Shown: positions 43,530 through 55,015 of the stretch, piece after piece
How positions within the stretch are numbered: position 1 is the first letter of the stretch
Layout: every line of letters starts with the position of its first letter
From: Tulasnella sp. 424
Taxonomy: Eukaryota; Basidiomycota; Agaricomycetes; Cantharellales; Tulasnellaceae
DNA: 55,096 nucleotides
Direction: 5' to 3'
Assembly: GCA_019633425.1 (NCBI GenBank)
Contig: WSUB01000228.1
Coordinates: 1 to 55,096, forward strand
Translations under genes and position numbers: made by a program
Notes under the pieces: generated by a model
The model's input: the letters and a program-made list of their open reading frames with translations, nothing else
Told to the model about the DNA's origin: nothing
The model's database searches: none

Positions 43530-46014
43530 TCATCGAAACCAGTAATCGTCTTCCCAGACGGAATCAGGATCGTCGGGGCTATGTAAATCACAGGACCTGA
43601 CTGAGCCATCGCGAACTGGTTTTGTTTCACGAGAATGACGACTTACGGAAGAGAATACAAATCCCTGATCGACGCTGACTGCTCTTGCCAATGGCACCAG
43701 CGTTCGTCCGGATCTCGGACACGCCTCGCATGATTCTGAGGAGAAAGGTCAGGAAAATGAGAAATCTCGAATAGAAGGAAATTTCAGACCTGGACCCGGA
43801 GAGAGAGAGCATCAACCTCCATCACCAACTCGTTGAACGTGTTGCGGAACTGTTTACGCTTTTCACGTATCAACCTCCGTTCTGCCCACCTGGATGGTCG
43901 ATGAGATAAAAGTTTCCGAGTGGGTGGACCAAATGTTTGCAGAAACGTGACTGATTCATCGCATACAATGTCGGCTTGATAAGTGGTTCGGACATTTGGG
44001 AAATATTGGTTTAGCATATCGAAGAGACGAGCTGGGATACTAAAGAGTAGGGAAGGTTGATCAACTCGAGTCAAACAGTCATCGCCAGCTAACGTACTGT
44101 CTTTTTGCGGCCCGAACATCGCACTCTCGCTCCCAAGCTTGTGCCAAGTCAAGCCGAATCTTCCTTATGATCTCCCGCGGTGCTTCCGGGACCCGAGGAC
44201 TCTGCAGAACAGGTTCACAGATTTCTAATAGGGTGAACTTGCGTTCCATGTCAGTTCGGTCATCAGTGATTATTTGGTTGACACATTGGAGCATGTTAAC
44301 CAGGATCTGGTCAAGCTCAATATGGTTGCCAGAATGCAGTTCGACCAAAACATCGAATGCCTTCTTTAACGTCGCGGCGGCATGTTCTGCATCCCTATTG
44401 GCACCAAAGCGTAATTGTCAGCACACTCGGAAAGGTATCATCTCTCAATGATTCACGGACCCCCTATATGCCTTCCGAAAGGAATTAATTGACTCCCAGT
44501 TGATGCCTTCCAAACGAAGAAGATTGGAAACGATGAAGGAGAGGACGCAAAGAAACTTCCAGTCTTGATGTTTCCGGGCGCTAGAGCAGATCACTAGGTG
44601 ATTGCGGAAGTTATTGATAGTCTCGGACGACGGAGTATATGTATAGAACTGGAATATCGGACACGCGAGGGTGCTTCGAATCAGGCAAGCCGGGGAGTTC
44701 AGAATCTGCGAATCCGGAACCAAGATTGACGTGTCGTTGACAGCGCGTACCGCCCTTTTAATGCCAGCCAATCGGGCGTCAAACCAGTCAATGTCAAGAA
44801 GAAGAAGACAATGGGCTGCGGCAGCGCAGTACAGCCGCTGGACGGCCATCGCAAAATTGACCTGATCTTGACCTCGGAGTTGCAACCTCCGGGAATATGA
44901 ATTTCGCAATTGGTCAAGGAAACGCTCCCGAAATTCCTCATCACTCCATAGCTGCTCCATTTGGGTTACGGATACTATCCCAAAGATGTTTGCTGTAGCG
45001 CTAAGATGAGTTAGAGGGTCATCGGATGTACAAATAGCTCGATGGAGCGCAATGACCTGGAGGAACTCCAGGGATTCCTCAACTCGGTCATAGGTTAATG
45101 CGTCCAGCAGCGGCTTGAGAGAAAACGTCCTGACGCAGTCCCACTTCAACCCCTTGACCGTGCCCAAGGCTGAGGGTATCTTGCGTGCGCCCCAGAAGAG
45201 CATGTGTGAAAGGGGACTGTGGAACGGACAAAATTTGTCCCGGATAGTGCAGAGTGCGCTGCCGATGAAGAATGCGAGACCAACGTACAGGGGTATTCCG
45301 ACAAGGATGGAGATTGTGGGGCTGAGGTGGTGAAGGTAAAGGAGGAGTGATATACAGAAAATGATGAGACCGACTTGGAGGAGAGACGGAAGGACATCGT
45401 CCAGGATGGGCTCAAGCTGCCACCGTTCGGCTCCGAGGTACCGCTTGAGCTGCTCCCACCGCTGTCGGTCTGAGCCACCTCCACTCCGCTTGCGATAGTA
45501 GAAGAGCCACTGACGACCCAGAACCGCCAGGAAGGAGGAGATAATTGCAAATGCCAAGCTCAACGAGAAGAGCGCGTTGGCAGCGAAGATGTTGGTGGCG
45601 GGGGAGAACCCCGCGGAAGGAAGCGTGGCATTGGTGGGAACGCTGTCGTTCCTCCCTGCGGCCAATTGGATTAGAATTTGGGCGAGTAAAGCGTTAGCGT
45701 CATCAGCGGGGTCGGCAGACAAGAGAGGAAGGGTGAGGGCAAGGAAGGCGGTATTGACACCTGCGAAAAGACCAGCCTGTATATCGGGTGTGGTGCACTT
45801 AGGAGACTGTTGGCATACGGAAGCTCTATTTACTCACGAAAATCAGCAACCCATCGAGTTGCCCCTTTAGTCTTTCCACCATATCGTCGTCTATTTCTTC
45901 TGCGAGGGCATCATAGCAGCGGTAGAATTTGCCGCCGTCTTGACCGAACTCTTCCGTCGGGTCGGGAACTTCGAAGACGGGAGCGTTTAGTGTATTTTGG
46001 ACGGTAGCGTTCAT
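43530..46014 (-). CDS. DUF6535-type multi-pass membrane protein, unit 4 (intact)
   Basis: Six exons: 45838-46014, 44461-45776, 44098-44394, 43790-44039, 43647-43735 and 43530-43596 (731 aa), all in phase. Same architecture as the unit 2 protein. Variable parts against the other copies are the stretch after DPLTHLSATANIFGIVSVTQ, the IDWFDARLAGIKRAV segment, and the tail SPDDPDSVWEDDYWF. The intron 2 donor is GTCCGT, as in unit 5. The intron between exons 4 and 5 has GTCTGA as donor, weaker than in the sisters, so the start of exon 5 is slightly less certain. Confidence 0.86.
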
Positions 46015-47845
46015 TGAAAACAGTAGTTGAGGTAGCTTTGATATCAAGGATGATCTGTTTTTCCTGCTGTTGGGGGAGGTGGTGGAAGATGGACGAAAGC
46101 GTGAGTAGGGATTGCCTTGAGGCATCAGTGCAGCGATTGGGGCACAGCCACGCTCGGACCTCGCGCCGGAATTCCCCCTCCCCGTCCGAAAACGAACTGT
46201 CCAAACAAGGGGGAAACTGAGTAATATGAGAGCAGAGTGCAACTGGTTGTATGTAATGTGGGACTCCCTTTCCTTTTGTGGCTAGCGTAATGAACCTTCG
46301 CGTCAGAGTATCAGTCTGAAATTGCTCTCTCAGCCCCAAGCGTATTCCGAAAACCCTCAAATCCATCAGGAATCAAGATAAATAGTGAAAGCTGATCATG
46401 TGGTAAGGTTCGATTCTGCTAGGAGTGACTGGAAGGGTGCCAGGGGCTACGTCCCAACACTCCGTACCATCTTGTATTATATACAGCACACATATTTTGA
46501 TGCTCTATTGCTCTCTTATCCAACATATCACGACTTTGGCGAGGTTTTAAACGAAGGTCAGGGAGAAGCGACAAGGTCACATACAGAGGACGATCGCGTA
46601 GGAAAACAAGAGGATCCCCAATACAATCCCAGCCAACGAACCGGATGTCTAAGAAGACTTTCCGCTCGTGCCCGCTATTTGGAGGCTTGGTCGCCCCGCG
46701 TCCCGAATGCCGCCTACTGAGGAGTCCGGTCCCTCCTCTTGGAACCCCGCATGATTCCTGAAACGACGAGCTGCTGGACGCTGGATGATCGCGAGGTCTC
46801 TGTTCCACCATTGAAGAGGAGCGTTATCGTCGTTGTTCCCCCTCAACGAAGCCCCGTATCGTCGTCGTCAACAGATCCTGCGGTCCCGTCCAAAAAATCG
46901 GATATAAGCAACCAAGTGTATCGATGAGCAAAACAAAAGTGAACAGACGCTTACGGCGGCTCGAGGTCCCGTTTCGTCTTCTTCGGCGCAAGGCTCATAT
47001 TGCAGCTATCACCAATCCCAACTTGCCCGTCCATGTCTCCGTCTTTCTGTTCTGAGAGAGTCGAGGGAGCAGCGGGGTGCCTTTTTTTGCGTTGAACTTG
47101 GCGGGAGCGGAGACGCTACGAGATGAAGTGGATGTGAGTCGAGTCGAGTCTCGAACGAGGCTTGGCGGTCGTAGCGGGGGCAGCTGTTACTGCTGCTGCG
47201 AGTAGCTCCGCTGGATGAAGATTGATCGAGAGCTTCCTTGGAAGGAATGTTCTGGAATGGAGTCGTCGTCAACCGCAGACGTAGGGTAAATCCGAGGGGC
47301 AATTCTACCAGCCGCAGTCGTAAAGGCAAGCTAGGTCAGCGAAGCCGGAGTTTTGAGAGGAGCAAGTACATACTTAACGTTCGAGTTTGTGAGGATTTAC
47401 TCGGTGGTTTCGGTATAATAAAGCGAGGCTTCGGTGAGTCGAGGGGTGCAAACCCTTCCGAATGGGCTCTGAGCCGTGTTCATCATTTTGTGGATATCCT
47501 GTGCAGTCGCGCGACGGTGAAAGCTCTAGAAACGCATTTGAAGCTGTAGCGACTAAAACGCGCGAAATGAGGATTCGTACCTCCAGAGATGGAGAGGCAT
47601 TCGAATAAGTCAAGTCCTGCTCCGCCGGGTCGTCAGGGGCTAAACAAAGTGGGAGGACTGTGGCGGTTTGAGCGTCGCCCAGATTGCAACTAACGACGTC
47701 AGGATGTGACTGTTCCCTGTACAAGCCGACTTGTTGAGTGGCCATGGATAAGTATGTGGCGAAAAGGGAACCGAGTTGGACATGTGCGTCATCTCAATGG
47801 AAGGGATAAAGGGTACGACACACCATTGATCAATTATATTTTGGT
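46015..47845. other. Spacer between units 4 and 5 with unexplained unique sequence
   Basis: 46015-46190 is the DUF6535 promoter of unit 4. 46200-47840 has no match elsewhere in the window. The only gene-like signal is on the minus strand at 47000-46955: an ATG opening MSLAPKKTKRDLEPP, followed by GTAAGC and an acceptor CCGCAG near 46880; the continuation hits stops quickly. It may be an insertion or a gene relic. Confidence 0.35.
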
Positions 47846-47859
47846 GCTAATGGAACGAT

Positions 47860-48105
47860 GATGTACTCCCCACAAGGGAACTTCCCCACTAATTAAGACC
47901 GGATGTGGAGGTATGTTGGGCACTGCAACACAGCGGGAGTGTAAGGATGGCCATTAGGTCCCTACGCAACTTTCAGCATATGTTTCGGCCAAGAAAACTG
48001 AGAAGTCGTGGGCTCTGACGTCATCGCTGGTTCGCCCAAACATTGAAACGTCGACCGCGTGAAGAATGAGCAACGTTTTGAAGGATTGTAGCTTTGAAGG
48101 AATGT
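47860..48105. repeat. A-type leader block, copy 3
   Basis: Matches 29005-29240 and 40360-40570; includes TGACGTCA at 48016-48023. Directly precedes the transporter leader of unit 5. Confidence 0.7.
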
Positions 48106-48214
48106 GACAGAGGCAAGTTGCTGGTACTTTTGGTCTTGGTGGTACTTTTGGTCAGGGCGGAGAATGCACTTAATCTACAAAGAGACGGGGAGCAAAAAGA
48201 CCTCCTCGTCAAGA

Positions 48215-50165
48215 TTTCAGGGTCGCCGCGTTCCTTCCGCTGGATTTCAACCCCATCCTCTCCCTTCAATCCGTGTCTCTATTCTCTTCCTCTGACTGCG
48301 GGACTCGGTCTACAGTGCCCTCCAGCTCGTGTTCCTCATATTCTCCAACCAGCGAGCTTCATTCTGGCTCCCCTCAGCCTCAGCCCACGATGAACGATAG
48401 CAAGGTCTCATTGAAAAAGCAGTAGATGAAGACTCGCTCTCGGTAGCAACCACAGCTCGGGCTCCTGTTTCTCCTAAACTGGATCCTGCGCCCAAGCCGT
48501 TGAAATTCTGTCTCGTAACGTGGTCCGTGGTGACGCAAGAATGACGGAAATTGCAATGCTGACCACCCGCTTCACCCGCTTTAGCTTCGCTCGCCCACCA
48601 CATCAATCCCAGTTAACTCTCCCAACTGATCATACTAGTCACGCTGGCCCTTCGAATGCTGCCTTGCCATCATGATGCACTACTCTTACGTATCCCCGAC
48701 CCGTCCAAGACCTACTCCGCTGGAGCTGTCCTCGACGAACTCTTCAAAGGATCCATTTCCCTCCCCGTCAGTCTCCTTCCGCACCGAACAAGACACCGAC
48801 AGGACCCGAATCGCCGCCGCTTCCGTCCCCACCGCTCCGAAAGCCGAATACACAGTGCTCGCCAAATCCAAGCGCGCCGTCGCAGCTGCGTCCCACCCTC
48901 CCCAGTGCAGCCGACCAGTCGGTTAATTGGCGGTATACAAAGCTGGACCTCGGAGCGTTCGGCCCGGACTGCTGGAAGCTGTCTATCCCGGCGATCGCAT
49001 ACGTCATTCAAAACAACTTGCGGTTCGTCGCGGCTTCGCACTTGGGCGTCACCAAGCTCTACGTACCAGATGAAGACCCTCACCACGGCCGGGTTCAGCG
49101 CGTTGAGGAAGCGGTTGAGCACCGTAAAATGCCTTAGTTTGTTGGGACCGGTGATCGGAGTTGGAGTCGTGCAGATTTAAACAGGAGCGGCCATGAATCG
49201 TGATGGGCAGCGGTGGAGATTCGGTCGTGAAGCACGCCATGAACCCTCTCAAAGGTTTCTTGGCTGTTTGTTCCGCGTGCGTTACGTCTGGTCTGGCAGG
49301 AGTCTAGTTCGAGATGGTTCTCAAAGGAGCTCAATCCGACCTATGGGCTCGCACTGTCCAACTTTCCCCATTCTCCCTCCTTCTTCCTCCCGGCTCTCGT
49401 CCCCGTATTCTTCTCCAGAAACTCAACATCAGCATCGTCCAGTGGGTGGTTCTGGAGCCTACTCGAGAACTTCGGTGGATGTGCTTGGGCGACGGTCCTC
49501 ATGCAGGTGTTCGGGGGGTTGGTTGCCGCCGTGTTCATCAAATACACCGACAATATCGTGAAAGGGTCCGCCACGAGTTTGAGCATCATCATTTCATTCC
49601 TAGCCTCCTTTGCCCTCTTCGACTTCAGCATCACAGTAGCTTTCGTCGTCGGACTCAGCATCGTCCTCGGCGCCACGTGGTTTTATAATCAACCTACCGC
49701 AGAGAAGCCTAGGGAGGTCTTTCACGAGAAGCCGGGCGAAGGTGAAAGATCAAGCATGAGGGTTAGCCTCTCGTCCTTGTCGTTGAAGGGCAGCGGACGC
49801 AAGTCAGCCAACGTCCCCGGATCACCCGTCGGCCCGAACCAACCCATCCTCGGTGACATGAACCCGGAGAAGAAATCCCCTCTCCCCACACCAGGATCAA
49901 TCGCTTCCGTCTTCAAAGGTTTCATCAGCCGTCCTTCGAGCCCTTCATCCAACGGTCAAGGCGGATACTTCCCCGTCGCGACTGGTGGAGTAAACGGAAC
50001 CCTGCTCAACCGCACCGGTTCTCAAGCGTCACTCTATACTTCTAAAAGCCGGAATCAGTCAAACGCTGGACTTGCCATGACTGGGATGGCGGGATCGGAT
50101 GGGCATAGGGGCTCGGGGTCTGCGTCAAGCGAGAGGTTTGGGTCGTCTTTGAAGCGCCGAACGAT
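48215..50165 (+). pseudogene. SLC35A-type transporter, unit 5 (decayed N-terminal half)
   Basis: The first exon and the early second exon are frameshifted. TAA at 49178-49180 replaces a Gln (VQIQTG), TAG at 49305-49307 replaces a Tyr (GVYFEM), and indels lie near 49190 and 49380. From 49501 to the 3' end the frame is open and close to unit 1: the last helices, the Ser-rich block SLSLKGSGRKSANVPGSP and the tail are all present. The shift at the very end (RTIYRF) extends it past the normal stop to 50217. Probably dead, but the youngest or least decayed of the four broken copies in its C-terminal half. Confidence 0.85.
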
Positions 50166-50908
50166 TTACCGGTTTTCTTTCTTTTGTGGAGGGAAGGAGA
50201 GATCAGCATTTTTATAACGGGATTTTTGTCTTTCCTATTTAGTATTTTTCTACGAGCCAAGCTTAGTTTCACCAAGGTGTTGATGGAACGACATTGTTTT
50301 TTACCCGTTACTCTTAGCTATTCTCGTCGCCGGGCAGTTCTGCCAAAGCCCAAGCCAAAGATAGTTATCGTTATAACACTTCGAGATTGTACATATGTCT
50401 GTGATGTATCGGTTTCTTCGATTGTGTTTTATGATCTTTTTTCTTTCGTTTTCTTTCCCTATTTTTCATTATGAAAATTTTAGACAAGTCGTGCGCTTCT
50501 AAATTACCTCATTATTTCGGGAATCCGAATCCTAGAGTATTGCTTGGTATGAGCTCCTAATTGGCGTGGCTTCACGCGAAGTATGCGAGCCAGGTATTCC
50601 GACGTGTCAACCACCAGCAGCTGAAACATTTTATAAGATGTGTCCCAACATACAAACATGACTGACAGAACATGGGAGTAAAAGAGAAATAAACTGATTT
50701 CAGTAAACTGGCACAGGGCGGGTGGGAAGTTCCATGTCGTGGGCGTGTTGGGCACTTTAAAGCATGGGCGAAGAAGCGTTACAGTACGCCTGCCACATGG
50801 GTGCGTGTGTGTGAGATTCGGTGGACGCAATGTGTCCTATTAATATGGCCACGAAGTACGGGACAAGAAGTGAATAGCTCTTCCTTCGTTCCCGGAGACG
50901 GAGCAGGA
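50166..50908. other. Convergent 3' intergenic region, unit 5
   Basis: Duplicate of 24786-25559; no gene seen. Confidence 0.55.
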
Positions 50909-53362
50909 TCAAAAGTAGTCATCGTCATTCCACTCGGAATTAGGATAGTCGGGGCTACGGAAAACACAGGACCTGATTGAGCCGTCACGCACTGGCTTTG
51001 TTTAACGAGAATTACGACTTACGGAATATAATACAAACCCCTGATCGACGCTGACTGCTCTTGCCAATGACACCAACGTTCGTCCGGATCTCGAACACGC
51101 CTCGCATGATTCTGAGGGGAAAGGTCAGGAAATGTGAGATATCTCGAATGGAAGGAAATTCGAACCTGGTTCCGGCGAGAAGGAGCATCAACCTCCATCA
51201 CGAACTCGTTGAACATGTTGCGGAACTCTTTACGCTTTTCACGTATCACCCTCCGTTCTTTCCAGTGCCATGGATCATGAGAGAAAAGCTTCCGAGTGGG
51301 TGGACCGAATGTTTGCAGAAGCGTGACTGATTCATCGCATACAAGGTCCGCTTGATAGGTGGTTCGGACCTTTTGGAAATAATGGTCGAGCATATCGAAG
51401 AGGCGGGTTGGGATACTAAAGAGTAGGGAAGGTTGATCAACTCGAGTCAAATAGTCATCGCCAGCCAACATACCGCGATTTTGCCCAAGCATCGCACTCT
51501 CGCTCCCAAGCTTGTGCAAAGTCAAACCGAATCTCCCTCATGATTTCTGGTCCTGCCGCCAGGAGCACCGGATCTTGCAGAACAGGTTCACAGATTTCTA
51601 ATATGGCCAACGTGCGTTCTCGGTGAGTGTGGTCACCAGTGACCATTTGGATGGCATATCGTAGTATGTTGATCAGGATACGGTCAAGGTCAAGGCGGTC
51701 TCCAGACTCGGGGTCGACCAAAACATCGAATGCCTTCCTGAGCGTCACAGCAGCATGTTCTGTGTCCCTATTGGAACCGAAGCGTATGGTCAACACACTC
51801 GGAAAGGAGTTACCGATCCATGGTTTACGGACCATCTGTATGCCCTACGAAAAGAGCCAAGTGAGTCCCAGTTGATGTTTTCCAAACCAGGAAGGTTGGA
51901 AACGATGAAGGAGAGGACGCCGAGGAACTTCCAGTCTTGATGTTTCTGGCCGCTAGAGCAGGTCACTAGGTGGTTGCGGATGGTATTGATGGTCTCAGAG
52001 GAGAGGGTATCCGTATAGAGTTGGAGTATCGAGAATGCGAGAGTGCCTCGAATCAGGCAAACCGGAGAGTTCAGAATTTGTGAACCAGAAACCAAGACTG
52101 ATGTTTCCTGAATAGCGTAGACCGTCCAAAAAAAATCAATAAATTGATCGTCAAGAAGAAGAATACAGTGGGCCGCGGCAGCGCAGTACAACCGCTGGAC
52201 GGCCGTTGCGAAATTGACCTGATCTTGACCTCGGAACTGCAGCCCCCGGGAATATGAATTTCGTACTTGGTCAAGGAAACGCTCCCGAAAATCCTCATCA
52301 CTCCATAGTTCCTTCATTTGGGCGACAGTTGTGATAGCGAAGATGTTTGCTGTCGCGCTGAGAAGAGTTAGTGGGTCATCCGATGTACAAATGGCTCGTT
52401 GGAGCGCGATGACCTGGAGCGACTCAGAGGGTTCCTCTGCCCGACCATTAGCTAAGAGATGCAGCCACGGTCTAAGAGAAATGGAGCTGATCTGGTTCCA
52501 TTCCAACGCCTTGACCGTGGCCCACGCTGAGGGTATCTTACGAGCGCTCCAGAAGAGCATATGAGAGAGCGGACTGTGGAACGGGCAAAACCTGTCCCAG
52601 CTAGTGCAGAGTGCGCTGCCGACAAAGAATGCGAGACCCACATAAAGGGGTATTCCGACCAGAATGGCGATTGTGGGGCTGAGGTGGTGCAGGTAGAGGA
52701 GGAGTGATACGCAGAAAATGATGAGACCAATTTGGAGGAGAGACGGAAGGACATCGTCCAGGATGGGCTCAAGCTGCCACCGTTCGGCTCCGAGGTACCG
52801 CTTGAGCTGCTCCCACCGCTGGCGGTCCGGACCACCCCCACTACGCTTGCGGTAGTAGAAGAGCCACTGTCGACCCAGGACCGCCAGGAAGGAGGAGATA
52901 ATTGCAAATGCTAGGCTCAATGAGAAGAGCGCGTTAATAGCGAAGATGTTGCCGGCAGGGGAGAACCCCGCGGAAGGAAGCGCGGAATTGGTGGGAAGGC
53001 TGTCGTTCCTCACTTGGATTAGAATTTGGGCGAGCAAAGCGTTAGTGTCATCAGCGGGGTCTGCGGACAAGAGAGGAAGGGTGAGGGCAAGGAATGCGGT
53101 ATTGACACCTGCGAAAAGACCCGCCTGTATATCGGGTGTGGTGCCCTTAGGAGACCGTTGACATACGGAAGATCTATTTACTCACGAAAATTAGCAATCC
53201 ATCGAGTTGCCCTTTTAGTCTCTCGACCATATCGTCATCTATTTCATCCGCGAGGGCATCGTAGCAGCGGAAGAATTTACCGCCGTCTTGCCCAAACTCT
53301 TCCGTCGGGTCCGGAACTTCAAAGACGGGAGGGTTTAGGGGGTTTTGAGCGGTAGCGTTCAT
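50909..53362 (-). CDS. DUF6535-type multi-pass membrane protein, unit 5 (intact)
   Basis: Six exons: 53186-53362, 51833-53124, 51474-51767, 51166-51415, 51023-51111 and 50909-50972 (721 aa), all in phase. Same plan as the unit 2 protein. Exon 2 shares long near-identical stretches with unit 2 (ANGRAEEPSESLQ; FATAVQRLYCAA), but exon 3 is clearly diverged: MVTGDHTHRERTLAILEICEPVLQ where the other units read MITGDRTDMERKFTLLEICEPVLQ. The tail is SPDYPNSEWNDDDYF. The intron 2 donor is GTCCGT. This mosaic suggests conversion between copies. Confidence 0.87.
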
Positions 53363-55015
53363 TGAAAACGGTAGCTGAAGTGACTTTGATATCAAGGAGG
53401 ATCCGTCTTTCCTGGTTTCGGGGGAGGTGGTGGAAGATGGGGCGAAAGCGTGGGTTGGGACTTGCCTCGAGGCATCCACGCGGCGATTGGGACATAGCCA
53501 CGCTCGGACCTCCCGGCGGAGTTCCCCGCACCGAAATCCGGCCTTAACCTACTTACGACCGAGAAATCGACCCTCAACAACTGTATGAAGAAGGTTCGGA
53601 TGGAGTGATAGGAGAATCCGTTGAAGGTGATGATGGAGATGAGTCCTTGCCATTGGTCGTTCTGAAAGCTAGCCTCCGTTGTTTGAGGCTGGTTCAGAGT
53701 TATTCAGACCTGTAACGATAATCGTTATGGCCGCATCCGCGGAAGGCCCAAAGCCTCTCGCCCACGGTTTGTATTCTCAAATACATAAGCGAAACCGGCC
53801 ATGGTATTTCTGATCTATGGGTAATAATATTTCTCTTATCAAGAGTTTGTCACAGACTTTAACTAGAATTTGATCACCACGCACCGAAGCGAAAGGGAAA
53901 GGGGTACAGGCCGTGGCCGCAGCGGGAGTCGAATCGCGTACTCGGAAATACAGAAAGAAACATGTTCCCTGAGTGATACTACACGAGAACGACGGGTTGC
54001 GGAGAGCTCGAGCGACACGAGGAATCATACCCAGCGATGACAGCATCGATGATCGCAGCATCTCATTGCGCATCGGAAAGGGCACGGCAAAGGATGATAT
54101 TGAACCCACAATCTACACAGGTCGGAGAGGACCATCGATTGAACCATGAGGCGGGTGAACATGAGGAGTAGCGAGTCCGGCATGAACATAAATAAATTGA
54201 ATAGACCGAGAGGGAGGAAGTAATTAAAATTTAAACGAACCGCCTGGAAAACAAGAGTGGACGCAGGCCTAGGGTATTGGAAGAAGGGAGTGTAGAGGCA
54301 GAAACGAGAGGGAAACAGAGCGATAACGGGAAGGGCAAAGAGCGAAGGAGGGCAACATGAATGCGAGCGAAATAAAACAAACACGGCAAGTACCGAAAAG
54401 CTGGGAGACCAGGCGGATGAACGAAGGTGAACATTCATGAACAAAAAGGGGAAGGACGTGAGCGCAAGAAGCAGAGGGACGGGGACTTGAGAGGAGACGC
54501 GACGCGCGCGGAGAAGCGAAGACTGAATGGCAAAGGCCACGTCTGATCAGGACAAGGGATCATTGGCCAAATCATACACCCAAAGAAAGGAAAAAACGAA
54601 ACGCATACTATGCAGCAGCGAAGCGGCGACGGCGAGAGATGATACAGGAGGCAGAGAAGAAGGGCAAGGAAGCACGGAGGGATTGTAAGCGACGAGAAGT
54701 GATCTCGTCAAAGGCAGCAATATTGTGGGCGGAAGCTTAAAGTACTAAGCGAGGGAACGAGAACAGACGAAATAGAATTACGAGGAGACTATTCAACAAA
54801 AAGGGCAACAACCGTACACCATAATAATAAAAAAGGTCAAAGCATGAAAGGACCAAGCGCAAGCACAAAGCGTGATTGCACAAGCAACGGATATTGTTGA
54901 ACATAAAGGCAAAAAAGGAACAAAGCGCAAACACAAAGAGCAGGCGGATAAACGTCGGATATTGTGTAACGGAGATACTGCTCTGAAGACCCAAGCCTGT
55001 TACCGTGGAGGCTTT
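53363..55015. other. DUF6535 promoter (unit 5) and a purine-skewed segment
   Basis: 53363-53745 is the DUF6535 upstream region; 53620-53735 matches 34770-34860 closely. 53750-55010 is not found elsewhere in the window. The plus strand is strongly purine-rich, with A-, G- and C-containing short motifs (AAGCGAAG, GGAGG) and few T. A degenerate tandem repeat of about 66 bp sits at 54855-54975 (ending CGGATATTGT twice). Open minus-strand frames here, such as 54025-54540, are hydrophobic only because of this skew. Confidence 0.5.

Larger units (their letters stand above)
41012..46190. repeat. Tandem unit 4
   Basis: Fourth repeat of the transporter/DUF6535 pair, introduced by the B-type leader. 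Followed by 1.6 kb of sequence not found elsewhere in the window. Confidence 0.78.
48215..53720. repeat. Tandem unit 5
   Basis: Fifth repeat of the transporter/DUF6535 pair, introduced by the A-type leader, as in unit 2. Its transporter keeps the full Ser-rich tail. Confidence 0.78.

Noticed and set aside
53910..53995. tRNA-like sequence on the minus strand (GATTCGACTCCCGC with a possible A box)
   Set aside because: The T-arm stem does not pair and no matching acceptor stem or anticodon arm can be drawn; at most a tRNA-derived relic.
54025..54540. Hydrophobic 171-codon minus-strand frame resembling a membrane protein
   Set aside because: The composition follows from the purine-rich plus strand; no conserved motif, and no equivalent in the other units.
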